Assembly: GCF_002288925.2 (NCBI RefSeq)
Contig: NW_022098001.1
Span: forward strand, 12,954,557-13,018,556
Direction of reading: 5' to 3'
Source of the DNA: Delphinapterus leucas
Taxonomy: Eukaryota; Chordata; Mammalia; Artiodactyla; Monodontidae
Length of the DNA: 64,000 nt
Both the position numbers and the translations under genes were made by a program. Position 1 is the stretch's first letter. Each line of letters starts with the position of its first letter. This document shows, piece after piece, positions 10,413 to 22,995 of this stretch. Below the pieces are notes generated by a model. It saw only the letters and a list, made by a program, of their open reading frames with translations, searched no databases and was not told the DNA's origin.

Positions 10413-10974
10413 CTTCCTCTGGGGAGAAAGGAAACATGGGAGACATTCAGAGGATTCAGAGGAGGGTCTCAGGGTGTGTTCTCCAGAGAAGGTGGCAACA
10501 ACTCAAGACAGATTGTCAAATCTGAGAGTAGAGGATGTTGTTTCCATTTTCCAGGTGGGATGTGAGGAAGTGGTATAATTATAGGGAAGAAATGGCTGTG
10601 GATGTATCCAGGCAACAAAGCCTAAACCAGTCTCATGGAATGTCCAGTCCTGCACTGTGGTCAGGAAGCATCAGGATGACCCAAGAATGGAAGATGACTT
10701 TGGCTGGAAATGAGGACCATGGCCAGACTGGGGGATGGATTTCTCCATAGGTGCCTAAGCACCCTGTTGGTATTGAGGAGCCACTAGGAGAAAGGAATTC
10801 TGAGGCTAAGTTTCTAGCAGTCTGAAGAACAGATGTCAAAAAGGAAATTAAACTCTTACAGAAAAAATATAGAAAAAATATGTTTTCACCCTTGAGTTGT
10901 GGACTTAAATCTATGCAATTCTATAAATTTATTCCATAACCTGACCTTTCCCATTATCTTAAAGATTTCTGTCT
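10413..10974. other. Unassigned DNA
   Basis: No recognised repeat, exon or RNA gene. The short frames at 10535-10839 overlap on both strands and show no coding character. Confidence 0.35.
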
Positions 10975-11660
10975 GAACATTATTTTTAATACTGGCTTAA
11001 TATTTTATTGAGTGGATGTCATAATTTTCTTAACCAACCCCTTATTTTTAAACATTTTGGTTAATTCCATTTTTTTGCTATTATAACTAATGTTGTATGT
11101 ATCATTAGGCACAAACATCTAGGATGGATGGTTTAAAATCATTCCAGAAGTGACGTTATTGCTCAGAAGGTATGAACAATTTTAATTTCCACAATACATA
11201 TTGCCAAAGTAATTTCCAAACGCTTTGCAGGAATGTACACTTTCCTGCGTCATCTACAAGAGCTCATTGTTAGAATTAAACATTATTTCAGTATCAGATG
11301 ACTTTGCTATTTTATAGTTGAAGAAAAGACTTTACTAATTTACAGATAATATATGTTCTTTTATCTCTGACTAAAAAAGCAAAGTATGTTCATCTTAGAA
11401 AATTTGGAAAATGTAGAAGAGTACAAAAAAGAACTAAAAATGAACTATAATCCCATTATTGGAAGACAGCCACTGTTCACAGGCTGACATCCACCTCCCA
11501 GGCTTGCTTTCTATGAATATGTGTGTCTATTTACACACACACAACCACACGTGCCTATATTTGGCTTCTTACAAAATTGGAGTCATTATATATGCCATTA
11601 TGTAAATTTTTGATTTAAAAATGCCATGAACATTTTCCAAAATCATAAAATATTCTTATT
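10975..11660 (-). mobile_element. L1M-type 3' UTR fragments
   Basis: Old L1 3' UTR in reverse orientation: 'gagtggatgtcataattttcttaaccaac', 'gctattataactaatgttg', 'cagaagtgacgttattgctcagaaggtatg' and 'tattgccaaagtaatttcc'. A second block (about 11380-11650) contains the 'ggagtcattatatatgcc' and 'catgaacattttccaa' landmarks. Subfamily not assigned. Confidence 0.65.
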
Positions 11661-11834
11661 AAACAGCCACCTACGCAATTATTAATGTCCTAAACCTTCC
11701 TTAGATAAAAAACACTCACTCAATGATAGCTTGCTGTTGACATATTGGGCTGAGGATAGAAAGACACAAACAGGCACACACACCTATTTCACATAGATTC
11801 TGGCCCTCAAAGAGTATGATTATTTGCTGTGTAG

Positions 11835-11985
11835 TTTAGTGGACGAACATTGACATTGAAAATAAGGCCTTCAGTTTAATTGTGTTGCTTAGCAGTCATG
11901 AGACTCTGGGCAGATTAAATAAGCATCACCACCCTTAGCCTACCTTTTTCTTCGGGGTTTGTTGTGGGTATGAATAGGAAACGAA
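11835..11985 (+). mobile_element. MIR SINE, diverged
   Basis: Forward MIR pattern: 'tagtttagtggacgaac' at the tRNA-like end, 'catgagactctgggcag' and 'cggggtttgttgtgggtatgaat' towards the 3' part. Confidence 0.5.
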
Positions 11986-13359
11986 TAGGAAAATGTCATA
12001 AGACTGATATCGTTGGTCCATATATCGATTCTCCATTAAACTTTATATTTAAAGTACACAAAACCCAGTGAATTAGCTGAGACTTAGAGCCCAAAGCATC
12101 ACTTCTGGTTTGGCATCCCAGGGCTTTTTCCCTACCTAGCAATTGTAACAAAGTGCTTGTGAGCTATAGGACTACTATTGATACTATAAGAGGACCACCG
12201 GATCCTAGATCCCAATCTTTTTTCTTTTTTCTTTAAAGAACTGGAGCAGAACAGAATACCTTCTTTTAAAATTTTTTATTAAAAATCTTATCAGGTTATC
12301 TTCTGCCCAGAGGCAAGTTGGCTGTCCATGACTTTCTTCAATGGCTCTCTACAAATAGGCAATTGCTAACTACTCAGTTCTTGGCCCCAGTTGTCTCTTC
12401 CCTTCAATTTTATATGGGGGTGGTCTATTTAAAAAGCTGTCCTGTTAAGTGGAACAGCTTCTAAATAGGCTGCCTTACATTCAGCAAAGCAGTTATGACA
12501 AAATCTGGCCAGGATTCGCCTTGTAACATGTGGGTGCTTTTGACCATGAGGCTTGTGCCGTACAGTGTGAGCTATCTGACCCAACTTGACACAACTTGTG
12601 TGGTGCATTTACTCCCCTCACTCAAAGACATCCCCTCTTGTAAGGCACTGACTACTGAACGTTACGTGAGTGATCCAAGGGGAGAGACCCAGGGCTCTGT
12701 CCCTCTTCACACACATCTCAGGTAACAGTAGGGGTTTAACCCATTGTGTTTATTGGTGGTATTTTACCAGCAAGATGCTGATTTTACAGGCACGTAATTA
12801 TTAGGATTTATTATTATGCTACCTATAAAACACCTGATTCATGTAGGTCTTTAACAGCGAGATTGAATTATTATTTAGCAAATAATTTTCTGAAATTATT
12901 TAGAAAATACTATTTTATCCCCCAGTTTCTCTACAGATGAGTTCAAAAGACTCTCTGCAGCCAATTCCTTCAACACCCTTGAGAAAATCAATTTAGCCTG
13001 ATTTACTTTAGTTTTGGGGTTGCAAAGACAAAGTTTGGGCCTTTAGAATTTCCTGAAACCTTTAGAGAAAAGGGCCTTTGAGAACATTCAGAGGAGGAGA
13101 AAGTGATAAGAATTACTTTGCTCTCTGAGGCATGGGGTGTGCCCCCTGAAGATGTTTCTTCTTCTCTCCTTGGTTGTTGAAATGGGAGACTTGTGGTTTC
13201 CTTACATGCTCAGGGGGATTTTACTGTAGACATATCCCTGCTCTTGCCATCTACATGTATGAATACACACACACACACTTGTGCACACACTCAAAAGCCC
13301 AGTGTACACGCACGTGCACAAGGATTCAAGGATTTTGGAGAACAGACTCTTCAGTGAAC
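11986..13359. other. Unassigned DNA, no gene seen
   Basis: Unique sequence with AT-rich runs around 12760-12920 and a short CA run at 13265-13280. The 76-residue open frame at 12495-12725 has no domain or splice context. Confidence 0.35.
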
Positions 13360-13590
13360 AATTAGAACTTGCATTTACTGTCTGCTTACTATGAACTGGG
13401 CACAGTTTGTGTGATCTCATTTTGTCATCACCAAAAACTCTCTCGTCTGAGGTGTTTGCGATTGTTGCCCCCTTTTACAGATGAAAAATGTGGGGCTCAG
13501 CTAGAATACATAACTTGCTCATGCTCCTACAGCTGTTCTGTAACAAAGCCTGAATTCAGGCCCAGGTCTGGCTGACTCTGAGGTCAGATT
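13360..13590 (-). mobile_element. MIR SINE
   Basis: Reverse MIR, close to full length: 'acttgcatttactgtctgcttactatgaactgggcac', 'ttttacagatgaaaaatgtggggctcagc', 'acttgctcatgctcctacagct' and 'aaagcctgaattcaggcccaggtctggct'. Confidence 0.8.
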
Positions 13591-13795
13591 CCCATCAGAA
13601 AGGCATGGCCTGGGGCTCTAGGCTTCTTAGAGTTCTGACCTTGAGGCATGGCAAAACGGCTTCAGGACCCTCAGTCTCTCCCCTGGTGTGGGGTCTGTGA
13701 GGACAGGAAGTGGGTACTCACAGCCCTGGAAATGCGGAGGTGGGTTTATACCCCTGACATGAGTCATTTGCTCTATTTCTTCTTGTGAACCTGTT

Positions 13796-14203
13796 ATGGT
13801 TAATTTTATGTGTCAACTTGGCTGGGCTACAAGGATACAGATATTTGTTCAAATATTATTCTCAATGCTTCTGTGAGGGTGTTGCTTGAGTGTGCTTCAA
13901 TAACATTTAAATCAGTAGACTTTGAGTAAAGCAGATTGCCCTCCACAATGTGGGTGGGCCTTACCCAATTAGGTGAAGTTCTTCATATAGCAAAACTGAC
14001 CTCCCCTGAGCAAGAAGGAACTCTGTCAGCTGACTGCCTTTGGACTCAAACTGCAACTCTTCCCTGGGCCTCCAGGCTGCCAGCCTACCCTGAAGATTTC
14101 AGATCCACCAAACCTTCATAATAACATGAGCCAATTTCTTACAATAATCTCTCCCTAGCTATCACCTATCTATCTATCTACATATCTATTTACATATATG
14201 TAG

Positions 14204-14242
<39 letters not shown>

Positions 14243-14290
14243 TATCTATCCCCTGGTGGTTCTGTTTTTCTGGAGAATCCTAACTAGTAG
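13796..14290 (+). mobile_element. Old LTR (ERVL/MaLR class, subfamily unassigned)
   Basis: About 490-bp element from TGTTATGGTTAATTTTATG to 'ctggagaatcctaactagta'. Landmarks: 'tgtcaacttggctgggc', 'agtagactttgagtaaagcagattgccctcc', 'aatgtgggtgggcc', 'catgagccaatttcttacaataatctc' and 'ggttctgtttttctggag'. The internal polyadenylation area has expanded into CTAT and TA repeats (about 14162-14250). The 61-residue open frame inside is not coding. Confidence 0.7.
14162..14250. repeat. (CTAT)n / (TA)n microsatellite
   Basis: A CTAT-rich run is followed by an almost pure TA run (about 14208-14240) and CTATCTATC. It lies within the LTR at 13796-14290. Confidence 0.9.
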
Positions 14291-14844
14291 AGACCCTGTC
14301 CTGTTTAGAACAGGATTTCTTTACAACTGTTAGTGATCATTTAACTTTTCCTCCAGGATCTCCTGCAGCTTGTTATTTCCTTCCCCCAGGAAAGCTGTGT
14401 CCAAGCATTACTGAGCATCCCAAAGACGTTTTACTTTTCTAATTTTTAAAAATTATGGTTTTCCTCCACTTCCCTTTCCCTCCTCAGCTTGCTTTCTAAG
14501 AGTGAACTTGACAGAGCCGGGAGTTTCTTGTCCACAGTGGGCGCCCCTCCTCTTGCTGCCCACTCTCACTGAAGCTGCGCTGACTTTCTTTTTGTTCTTT
14601 GATGATGCTCCTCCTGGGCTTTGCATGTGAAGCTTTTGGCGCCTGTAACAATAACGCCCAAGACAGTCCCTTCCGTTTCCTTCCCTGCATTCAGGCACTG
14701 GCTTACAAGTCGGCTCCTGGGAGGCTTTAGAACACCCAGGACAGAGTAGCTCTCCCATGTCTTTCTAGCACGTCACCTTATTTTACTGTCTTTCTTGCAG
14801 GTAACACTTCTGACGTGTCTTGTTTCTTCACTTGTTTTGGGTTT
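14291..14844. other. Unassigned DNA
   Basis: No repeat recognised. The minus-strand frame at 14453-14758 (101 residues, Lys/Gly/Ser-rich) lacks any domain or splice signals that I can support. Confidence 0.35.
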
Positions 14845-14990
14845 GTCTTTCCCCACCCGAATGTCAACTTTGTGAAAGTTTGTCTTCCTTTCTGTCGTTT
14901 CACTGCTCTATTCCTAGAGCCTAGAACATTGCCTCGCTCAGAGCTGGATCTCAGTGAACAGTGAGTGGGTGAGTGAATGAATGTATGAAC
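14845..14990 (+). mobile_element. L2 LINE 3' end
   Basis: Forward L2 terminus: 'cactgctctattcctagagcctagaacattgcc', 'tcagagctggatctcagtgaac', then a tail of TGAATGAATG-type units. Confidence 0.75.
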
Positions 14991-15087
14991 GAACGAATGA
15001 ATATGTTTCATCTGAAGTACTCAGCTGGTGAGGCACAGTGCACAGGTGTGTGATATCCTACTGGTGAGAAGAGAGTCAATGGCTCAT

Positions 15088-15199
15088 TTTTGAAGGTGCA
15101 TTAAGTCTTTCAGGCCCCCAGGGTATCATTTGGTTCACTGGAACAGTAATTTACTAAATGGTACCTTAAGGGCCTGAAAAAGTTAATGCACCTCCAAAA
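15088..15199. repeat. 112-bp near-palindrome (MITE-like hairpin)
   Basis: The left arm 15088-15117 (TTTTGAAGGTGCATTAAGTC...) and right arm 15170-15199 are reverse complements over 30 bases with about three mismatches. Complementarity continues inward with more mismatches, leaving only a short loop. The arrangement is that of a short non-autonomous DNA transposon built of two inverted repeats. I do not recognise the family, and no clean target duplication was seen. Confidence 0.65.
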
Positions 15200-16253
15200 G
15201 TTTCTAATTTACACCAGGGACTAGTTTATTTACCCAGCAGTGTTTGACCTAATTGGTCTTAACTTCATTTAAGAGAGTCATTAGGACTTTATCACTTTTC
15301 CACCTTCATATTTCCTACCCTTAGCATTTATCTGTTTGTGGAATACTGTTGCCAGTTGTCGGTGTGCACGTGTACACACACACCATATCTCTATTAATAC
15401 CAAGACCCAAGAAGGACGTTGCTATATTCTGGCACTCGTATATGTAAATATTTCGTGTATATTTTAGTTTGTATAATAAAAAAAAAGAAACCTGTATATT
15501 GCAATCCTTTCAAATTTAATATTATTTTAGTGCCTTCTTGGTGCATATTACAAATAATTGCTTAATTAGTTCACATTTTGTTTTTTATCCAATAATTAGA
15601 TCACAAAGGTTAGAGAATGTAAAAAAGTCTGTGTGTTACCAAGCTTTATCTATAACATGCAGCCCATTGTCTTATTTATTTTTGTTGTTTCAAATAGCAA
15701 AGCTGCTTCCACTCCTAATACTTTTGTTCTGAGGTTTTCCAGATTTAGCCTGATCTTTCCTTTCTTACTAATTACTGTCAATTCTGTTCTGTTGTATCAC
15801 GTCAAAACTTTTCTTTCACTCCTGAGTTTATTTTTTAAAAAATCTTTCTTACCGATTCAAGCTATGGGAATATCTTTTCTTTACTTATGGTTACACTGAT
15901 GTTACAGGGCCTGGTAAAATGTTTTTCTCAACTTTTGGGTCAAATGAGGTATGATTGTTAACAGCAGTAGGCAGCAGGATTTTGGTAAAACAGGTTGTGG
16001 GTAGAGATATCCTAAAATGGTAAAAACCCATTCATCAAGAGCTCCCTAATTTAGACTTTGTAATAATTCATCCTGAAATGGGTTTAAATATACCCTTGCT
16101 GTAGAATGAGGGGTTTGCTAAGCAAATAATCGTGTAAAGCAGATTGTAGAGAACAAATTCTTTTGAGAACATTAGCCTAGTATGATGAAATCTTGACAGG
16201 GTCATTGCAGTTTTTGCATCACAAATTTTTTTTTGGTTAAACATCGTAAAAAG
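15200..16253. other. Unassigned AT-rich DNA
   Basis: Unique AT-rich sequence. The overlapping plus-strand frames at 15538-15899 are hydrophobic because of T-rich composition and show no start context or domain. Confidence 0.35.
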
Positions 16254-16310
16254 ATTAGGTTGGCCAAAAGGTTTGCTTGGGTTTTTCCCAATATATCCCC
16301 TTTTTCTATT
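16254..16310 (+). mobile_element. Mariner-type element fragment
   Basis: 'ttaggttggccaaaaggtttg' followed by 'ggtttttccc' matches the terminal inverted repeat of the Tc1/mariner elements common in cetartiodactyl genomes. The opposite half is missing. Confidence 0.55.
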
Positions 16311-17370
16311 TTGGCTAATATGGTAATTGAAGTCAGTTTATGGATATTACATTTCCTCAGTGATATTACTCTGGACAATAGTCATAAATCTGCGTTTGTC
16401 ATTAGATGTTAATATTTAGGATATTGAGTCTATGGAAATTTAAAAAGACATTTTCGGATGCAGACTTACCATGTTGCGAGTTGACACTTTCTTCTAAAAG
16501 TGGATTGCAGCAAAAACTCAGCAGGATCCAGAGAAATAAAGTTTTCACTGTGATTCAATAAGATTGCAGAGATTCTCAAATTTTAAACAGATTATTTATT
16601 ACAGCAAGCAGTTTATGTATTTGAAATAAAGCGCCTTTATTTTAAAATTCTATCATTTCAGACTTCATGAATTCAGAATTTATTCTTCCTGTTATTTAAA
16701 GTGGTTGCCTCTGAATTATTACTGTACTAGAAAAGCACCTTTAGTAAGTGGATTTCAAAAGAGTGCTTTTCTGCAGTATTTGTTTGTGTCTTGTTAAAAA
16801 ACCATTTAAATTGGACTTTCTAATGGAAATACATATAGTGTTGGAGAAGGGTTTGGGCGAAGGCTGTCACCATGGCAACCCTCGCTGGTGTCCTCACGCA
16901 GAGATTTTTCTACCTCTGTGTTATCAACAGGTGGTAACAATATTTGAAAGATCAAGGGTCTAACTTTACTAACTTGACCCTGCCATTCTGTAGAGCTACC
17001 TCTTAAATTCCTAGCCCCTTAATGGAGCTCGTACTTGCCTATCAAGTTGTAGCAGTAGCCAGTGCCTGACTGTGTTCTGATTCTGTTTTCACATCCTCAG
17101 GTTTGAAGCTGTACCTAAATTCACATTTCTTTTTTCCTGAGCCCTATAATATATGACTGAGTTTTCATCTGATAGCTGAGGATGAAAAACTATATCCTGA
17201 AAATGGTCTTGTCTTACAAATAGAGAAGCCTGAGCTGGTTCATCACTGACTGAGTCGCTTCCAAGAACATAATTCGGGTCTTGTCATTTCCTTTTAAACA
17301 TTTATTTTGGCTTCCCAAGGATAAAAGACATCCAGAGGGTATAGAAATTACACAGCAGATTCGTGTCAGA
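16311..17370. other. Unassigned DNA
   Basis: No gene or recognised repeat. A small GC-richer patch at 16855-16905 contains 'ctgtcaccatggcaac' but no supportable function. Confidence 0.35.
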
Positions 17371-17379
17371 AGATGGGAA

Positions 17380-17499
17380 GAGGGGAATTCCCTGGCGGTC
17401 CAGTGGTTAGGACTTCACACTTTCACTGCAAAGGGCATGGGTTCAATCCCCGGTGGGGGAATTAAGACCTCACAAGCTGCGCGGTGCAACCAAAAAGAA
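17380..17499 (+). mobile_element. Short CHR-type tRNA(Glu)-derived SINE
   Basis: GGGGAATTCCCTGGCGGTCC at the 5' end, B box 'gggttcaatccc', then 'ggggaattaagacctcacaagctgcgcgg' and a short A-rich tail. Flanking duplications 'agatgggaa' at 17371-17379 and 17500-17508. This short form is shared across cetartiodactyls. Confidence 0.9.
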
Positions 17500-17508
17500 A
17501 GATGGGAA

Positions 17509-19319
17509 AAGTACATTAGAAGGAAATATCAAGCTGTGTATTCTTTTGTTAAATGTGATGGTTTTAGTCAAAGTGGCTTGTTTGGTGCTACTCTAGTGTG
17601 TCCTAAAATACCTGAATGAGGCAATTGTGTATAGTGATCATAGATCTCCTTAACGGATTCTTCAGTTAGATAAAGTTTTAAATCTTGATGAAAGCTAATG
17701 CTGATTCAGGCATAATCAGACTGAGAACGATTCCCTGTAGTCTATGAGAATGCAGATGAAGCTAACATGAAACATCCTAAGTGTCACGAGATACATGCCA
17801 AGTCCTAAGTGTTTCAGGAGTGGTGAGACATTAGTCTGCTTCAAGTTACTATTGGATGCTCTATCCTTTCAGGGAATTTGTTATATATTTATTGGTAATT
17901 TTTCACAAGATTTCCTTACACCGAAGAAATATGTAAATATGTGTGAGAAAGATGTGGTTAGCCTCACGTAACAAATAGTAATCATTATTTTAAGCCCATA
18001 TTTCAATTAGCCTTAATCTTTTGTTTGTATAGCCTTGAAAAGCTGTAAAAATCAGTCATTATAGCTTAATTACTAACCATTATCCTGGGTGGCTAACTCC
18101 ACTTCCTTCTAAACAAGTTCCTCCTTTCATTTCGTTTTTAAATGCCACCACTGGCATTCTCTAACAATAGTATTATGCTTTATATAGCAGGCTTTGTAAG
18201 TTCCTCTGTAGAATATTTTAAGTTTTGTTGGTTCCTCCTGGTACCAGAGAGCTGCTTCTTCTTCTTCTTTTTGAACTGGCCTGTTCGCTGTTGAACTTCA
18301 GGATAGAATCACACTTAAGTTTTACATAATGACAGAAGTTGACTGTTTCCTGCTCTAGTGTTTATTTAGTAAAACATTTTACATTCCTGGATAGATACCA
18401 GTCTGTCATTAATGGATTCTTGGCTTTGGGCCAATAGCTAATAGTTTTATTGGTCCTCATAACATAGCTATGTGACTTTTGTAACCACAAGGGGCTCTTT
18501 TCTGAGTGTTTCTTTCTTTTTTTCCTTTAAAAAAATAACCTAAGAACCCAGAGGTGCACCAAATTTAAGAACAGAGCATTTCTCTTTAAATCATTGTCTA
18601 CTCCTTTTCATTCATTCTTTTTGCTCTTAGGAAATTCTCACAGATCTTGGTGTATTTGGAACAGGGGTTGGGACCCAATTGCTTGATCCTATTCCCAGGT
18701 TTACCATTGCCCTAAAGAGGTCTGGCAAAGCTCATTTTCTCTGCTAGGTGGTGTCTATTTGCCTGTCTAAATCGGGGAGGGGCAAGAAGGGTTATTTATA
18801 GTGTGGGAGTTTGTCAAGCTTTATTTGATGGCTTTAAGCATTGAGTAAGGGGGACCAGCATTTGGAAATCTTGGAATTAGGTCCCCAAAAGGGACAAAAG
18901 ATCTTTACAGCTGGGTATGTGTGAAGCCTGTGCACTTCATGTGTTTTTTCCCTGTCTTACGCACCTGTCTTACACGCAGCTGTTAGTTGTGTCTGCCACT
19001 TTAGTCCTGCCCTCGCACAAGGCCGTGCCGTGGTGTCTTCAGAGCTTCGATGCCGTTTTCCTCTCAGTGATGTTTCCTGTTTAGATCTTTCTCCTCCCAC
19101 TTTCTATAGATCTTAAGACAAAAGTTAAAGTACTTTGTGTCTCCAAATCCCCCCAAAACTCAATTTTCTCCCTAACACGTAAGTTACTATGCAATTCTAG
19201 GATCACAAAACCATCTTAAAATAAGTTCAGGATTGGTCATGGTGAAAATTAGGTTGTATTCTAGGGATGGCAGATCCTGTTTTATCCTTTGCCTTAATAA
19301 TCTACACAAAACTGTAACA
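17509..19319. other. Unassigned DNA, no gene seen
   Basis: Unique AT-rich sequence with a (CTT)n patch at about 18258-18270. No splice-flanked frame or RNA gene found. Confidence 0.35.
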
Positions 19320-19700
19320 AGAAAACATGCAGGTAATTAATGGAATTGTGGAAACTATGGAAAAAATAAAGAATACAGAACAAGATAATCACTTTCCTAT
19401 CCCAATCTCCATCTCATCCCACTTCATCCCATCACAACGACAGATACACATTTTAGCCTATTACTCTATCGTTACTCATACTTTGCATTCTGATTTTTAA
19501 CTTGTTATGTGATGCTCATTTCCACATACCATCTAAACTTTTTATTAGCATAATTTTAAGGGATGCATAATATTCCATCCTAGGAATTATATTATCATTT
19601 ATTCAACCATCTCCCACTATGGAGTATTTTGTTTTCTTTTCCTTTGCCATTATGAAGAATTTCAGTGAACATGTCTGTGCATAAACCCTTGCCTGATTCT
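19320..19700 (-). mobile_element. L1M-type 3' UTR fragment
   Basis: Reverse old L1 3' UTR: 'gcataattttaagggatgcataatattccatcc', 'tttattcaaccatctcccactatgg', 'ccattatgaagaatttcagtgaac'. Confidence 0.65.
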
Positions 19701-21099
19701 TAGGATTCTTGAAGACTTTGCCCTGTTTTTAAGACAACCCCACAGCACATTAGGGTAGTCCAGTTCTATTGGTGGACACTCACTTCTGGCAGCTAATTCC
19801 AGGGAAAATACTTTGCCTGGGGAGTAGCAAACAGGAATGCTCTACTTTTGGTGCAAGGGTTTTGCCTTCAAAAAGAGGTATGATTTTGAGAGTTTTGTAG
19901 GTGGGAAGAAAGTCTTAATTATTTCTCAGAGGGAGGTTTATTCTTGTTCAGCTGGAGAAGTCACAGTGTGGCATGTGCACATGCGTTTTGGTGGCATGGT
20001 ACAGCTGGGGAGGAACGAGCACTTCAGTGCCACAAGTAAAGTTTACTTAACACTGTGATGTTTTAAAACAGGGTGATGCCAGTTCAATTAAATGTCCCAG
20101 GACAACAGTGTGGTGTGCAAGGGAATTCTTTGACAAACAAAACAAAATAATTTTTTTTTTACTTTTGAAAAAAACACATGCAAATAAATTAGGTACTACA
20201 TAAAATATACTGGCCACAAAATAAAATGGATTAGAAAAGCCCAAAGAGAAGGCTCTGAATAAAGGTATCACTAATCACCCGTTATTCCCCTTAGCTGTAA
20301 TTGCCTACTTTAGGTTTTCTGTGAAGTTAATGTATCATACTGTACGTTAAAAATTATGTATGGATTTATGGAACTCAAGAAAACAATAATAGCTGAAAAT
20401 AAAAGCCCATGTTCTTTCATGTGATACGATTATTGTCAGTATTTTGATTTGCTTAGCTGATGCCTTTAAATAGTAGCATGTTTCTACTACCGAGTCCAAC
20501 CTCACTCTCTTTTCCCGTTAATATCAGAGCTAGGTGTATTTGGAAGCTGAGAAACGAGTGACTGCTCTTGCTGTTTCTGATTATTAAATTAAGGCTGTCA
20601 CTTATCAGAGTTTAGGGGGAACATTTTCTTCCCTCTGGATACCATAGAGCTACTTTTGTGTAAGCTCTGCTCAGGCCGCCAAGCCTAGTTATGAATTTTG
20701 TTAACCAACTTGGTTGATGGTTGAGTAAAACTCCATCCAGCAGGCCAGCAAGGGGAGAACAGCTCTCTTGAGTTACTTTTGTGTAAAAATCTGGGGTGAC
20801 CACATGGGTTTCACAACCCAGTGAGATAGTTTGATATTCAGAGCAGTCTCTGGCTCTCTTGGAGGTCCCACGCTGGCTCTCCAACTCTGGCGGGAGGAAA
20901 GGGTGATGACTCTGCAGCCAAAACTTTCGCATGGCTTTTGCCCAAGTACCAGCTAGTCAAAAGGCATAGTTTCAAAGTCAGAGTATGTAGTTTGATTTCT
21001 CACAACACCAGGGAAAACTCCAATGTGCCTGAGCAGCGATCTGGAGCAACCTCTGGACCTAACCTCAAAGCCAAGTGAAGAGAGAACCCTGGGTTCTTT
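19701..21099. other. Unassigned DNA, no gene seen
   Basis: Mostly unique. The minus-strand 106-residue frame (20612-20932) and the plus-strand frame (19837-20058) show no recognised motif. Confidence 0.35.
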
Positions 21100-21205
21100 G
21101 AAGATAAAAGCCACATCTTCATCTTTGTCTGTCCCTTGGCACTTAGCACCATGCTTTGTATACGGCAGTTCATCACTGAACGTTTGTTGAAGGAATCATC
21201 AAACA
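21100..21205 (+). mobile_element. L2 LINE 3' end fragment
   Basis: Forward L2: 'catcttcatctttgtctgtcc', 'ggcacttagcaccatgc', 'cactgaacgtttgttgaagg'. Confidence 0.6.
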
Positions 21206-22544
21206 AATCAATTAGGATCAGGTGTTAGAAGCTGAAATATATTAAAAAGAGCCAAGTCTTGTGTCAAGCCTAGGAGAATGTATTTTTGCCCTGTGGTACA
21301 TGAGGCCATAGGATACTGAGATACAGGAATCCCAAGGCTCCCTGGGTTTCATGGTTTTGGATCTGCCAACAGCCTTCAGAGTGGGTGACTTGAAGTAGAA
21401 TCGGAGGAGGGGACTGAGGGGAAGGTGGCCACCTGGGCTGCCATGAATTCTCACCAAGCAGGGCCTACTATAAACAGGAGTGTTTTAAAATAGCAGGATG
21501 ATAACATGAGGGATGCCACAAATGAGCTTTTCTCTAAGTTCTCTCTTCTTAAATGGGTTATGAAGTCATGCTCTTGTCTATGCACTTTCCTTTTATTTGA
21601 AACTCCCCATCTCAGTCTGAGCAAGGATTTTGCAAGCTTTGAAATATGTCAACATAAAATAAGCTTTGAGACAGCTTGAAAAATGTAGATTCATAATGGA
21701 CTTCACTAAAAATATGGTTTGTTAAAAAAACAAACCAGGCTCGATCTTCCTCACTTGGAAAAACAATCAGATGGAACTTGAGCTATCACCATCCTTTTAT
21801 AGACTCCTACACCATGAGAAGCCAAGCATTTCCCAATGAAAGCTGGCATATTTGTGATGTTCCTTTCAACCACTTGCCCAGTGACCTTTGTGAGCTCTTC
21901 AAGTTCTACGTGATATTCTTCGAGGCTCTTACAGAGGTTTCCTATTCCATGAAGCCTTCCAGACTACTCCTCACATGACGATCCATCCGTCTGAGTCTAC
22001 TCTCAGCTGTGTATTGGCTTGTATTATTCTCTGATCCAGTCATTGGTATTTTTTCCCATTTTCTTAACAGACAAGGTCCTTGGGGTAGAAATGAAGTCTT
22101 TCACTTAATATCTTAGCGCCATGAAAACTTACTTCTTATTCATGCAAATGCTGATATGTGCAGGAAAAAGAGAGCTTGTTTGGAGCTTTGGAAAGTTTTC
22201 CTCAGGATTTAGGCTTCCTCCATCTTGTGACACCTTCTCAGTCGGGACCCTCCAAGACCACTGAGGCACCAAAGAGAGAGTGTCGAGGTGGCCGCCAGCT
22301 CTTTCTTGCCTGGAAGTGACCCACAACATCACTTCCTATTTTAATTTCAGGGTGTGGAGAAGTATACCTGTCATATTCAGGAAGGAGAGGAAATTGTATG
22401 TGGGTGATTACAGGAGCGTCTACTACAAGGCTAAACTGTCCCAGACCAGTCTCCCTGTGCTGTAGTCCTTCCCATTTCAATTCAGCCAATAGTTTTTTTT
22501 TTTTTGAAGGCAAATCAGATCACCACACTTTCTGAGTCATCCAT
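21206..22544. other. Unassigned DNA, possible weak L2 at 21880-22030
   Basis: A stretch with 'agaggtttcctattccatgaagccttccagac' resembles the L2 3' UTR but is too diverged to delimit. No gene is supported. Confidence 0.3.
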
Positions 22545-22995
22545 TACCTATAGGATAAGATCCCGACTCTTTAAAAAGTCACAGAAGCCCTCCAGAATTT
22601 GCCCCCTGCCTCCCAGCCCTTCAGCTGACCCCCAGTTACTCATAAAGGCTTTGCTTTGTCCTACCAGCATGATTTTGTCCATGTGACTCCTTGAGCCTGG
22701 AATATTCTTCATCTCTGCCCAACCTGGGAAATTCCTACTCAACCTTCCCTTTGGCAGTCTCTTCCTCTTTGAAGGGCCTTTCTCAGCAGATCTAGGGGCT
22801 TCTTCCTTTGGTCTCCCAAGGAACCTTCTATAATGGCCCTTGTCATGCGGCTGTCACTGTTTATATGTCACTCTCTCCCATTTAACCCGGGCCAGGCTTA
22901 GGGAAGATGCCATGTTCTCCTCACCTCTGAATCATCAGGCCTAACTTTGTGCCCAGCACTGAATGGGCCCTCAGGATATATTGGTTGGATGACTA
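22545..22995 (+). mobile_element. L2 LINE 3' UTR
   Basis: Forward L2: 'aggataagatcccgactc', 'ccctccagaatttgcccc', 'gagcctggaatattcttcatc', 'aattcctactcaacc', 'cactgaatgggccctcaggata' and 'ttggttggatgac'. All landmarks are in family order. Confidence 0.75.

Noticed and set aside
9976..10578. 200-residue His/Thr/Pro-rich frame
   Set aside because: It is the translation of the CACACC array; the flanking codons have no coding character.
14453..14758. 101-residue basic minus-strand frame
   Set aside because: No domain, no splice sites, and a competing open frame on the same strand.
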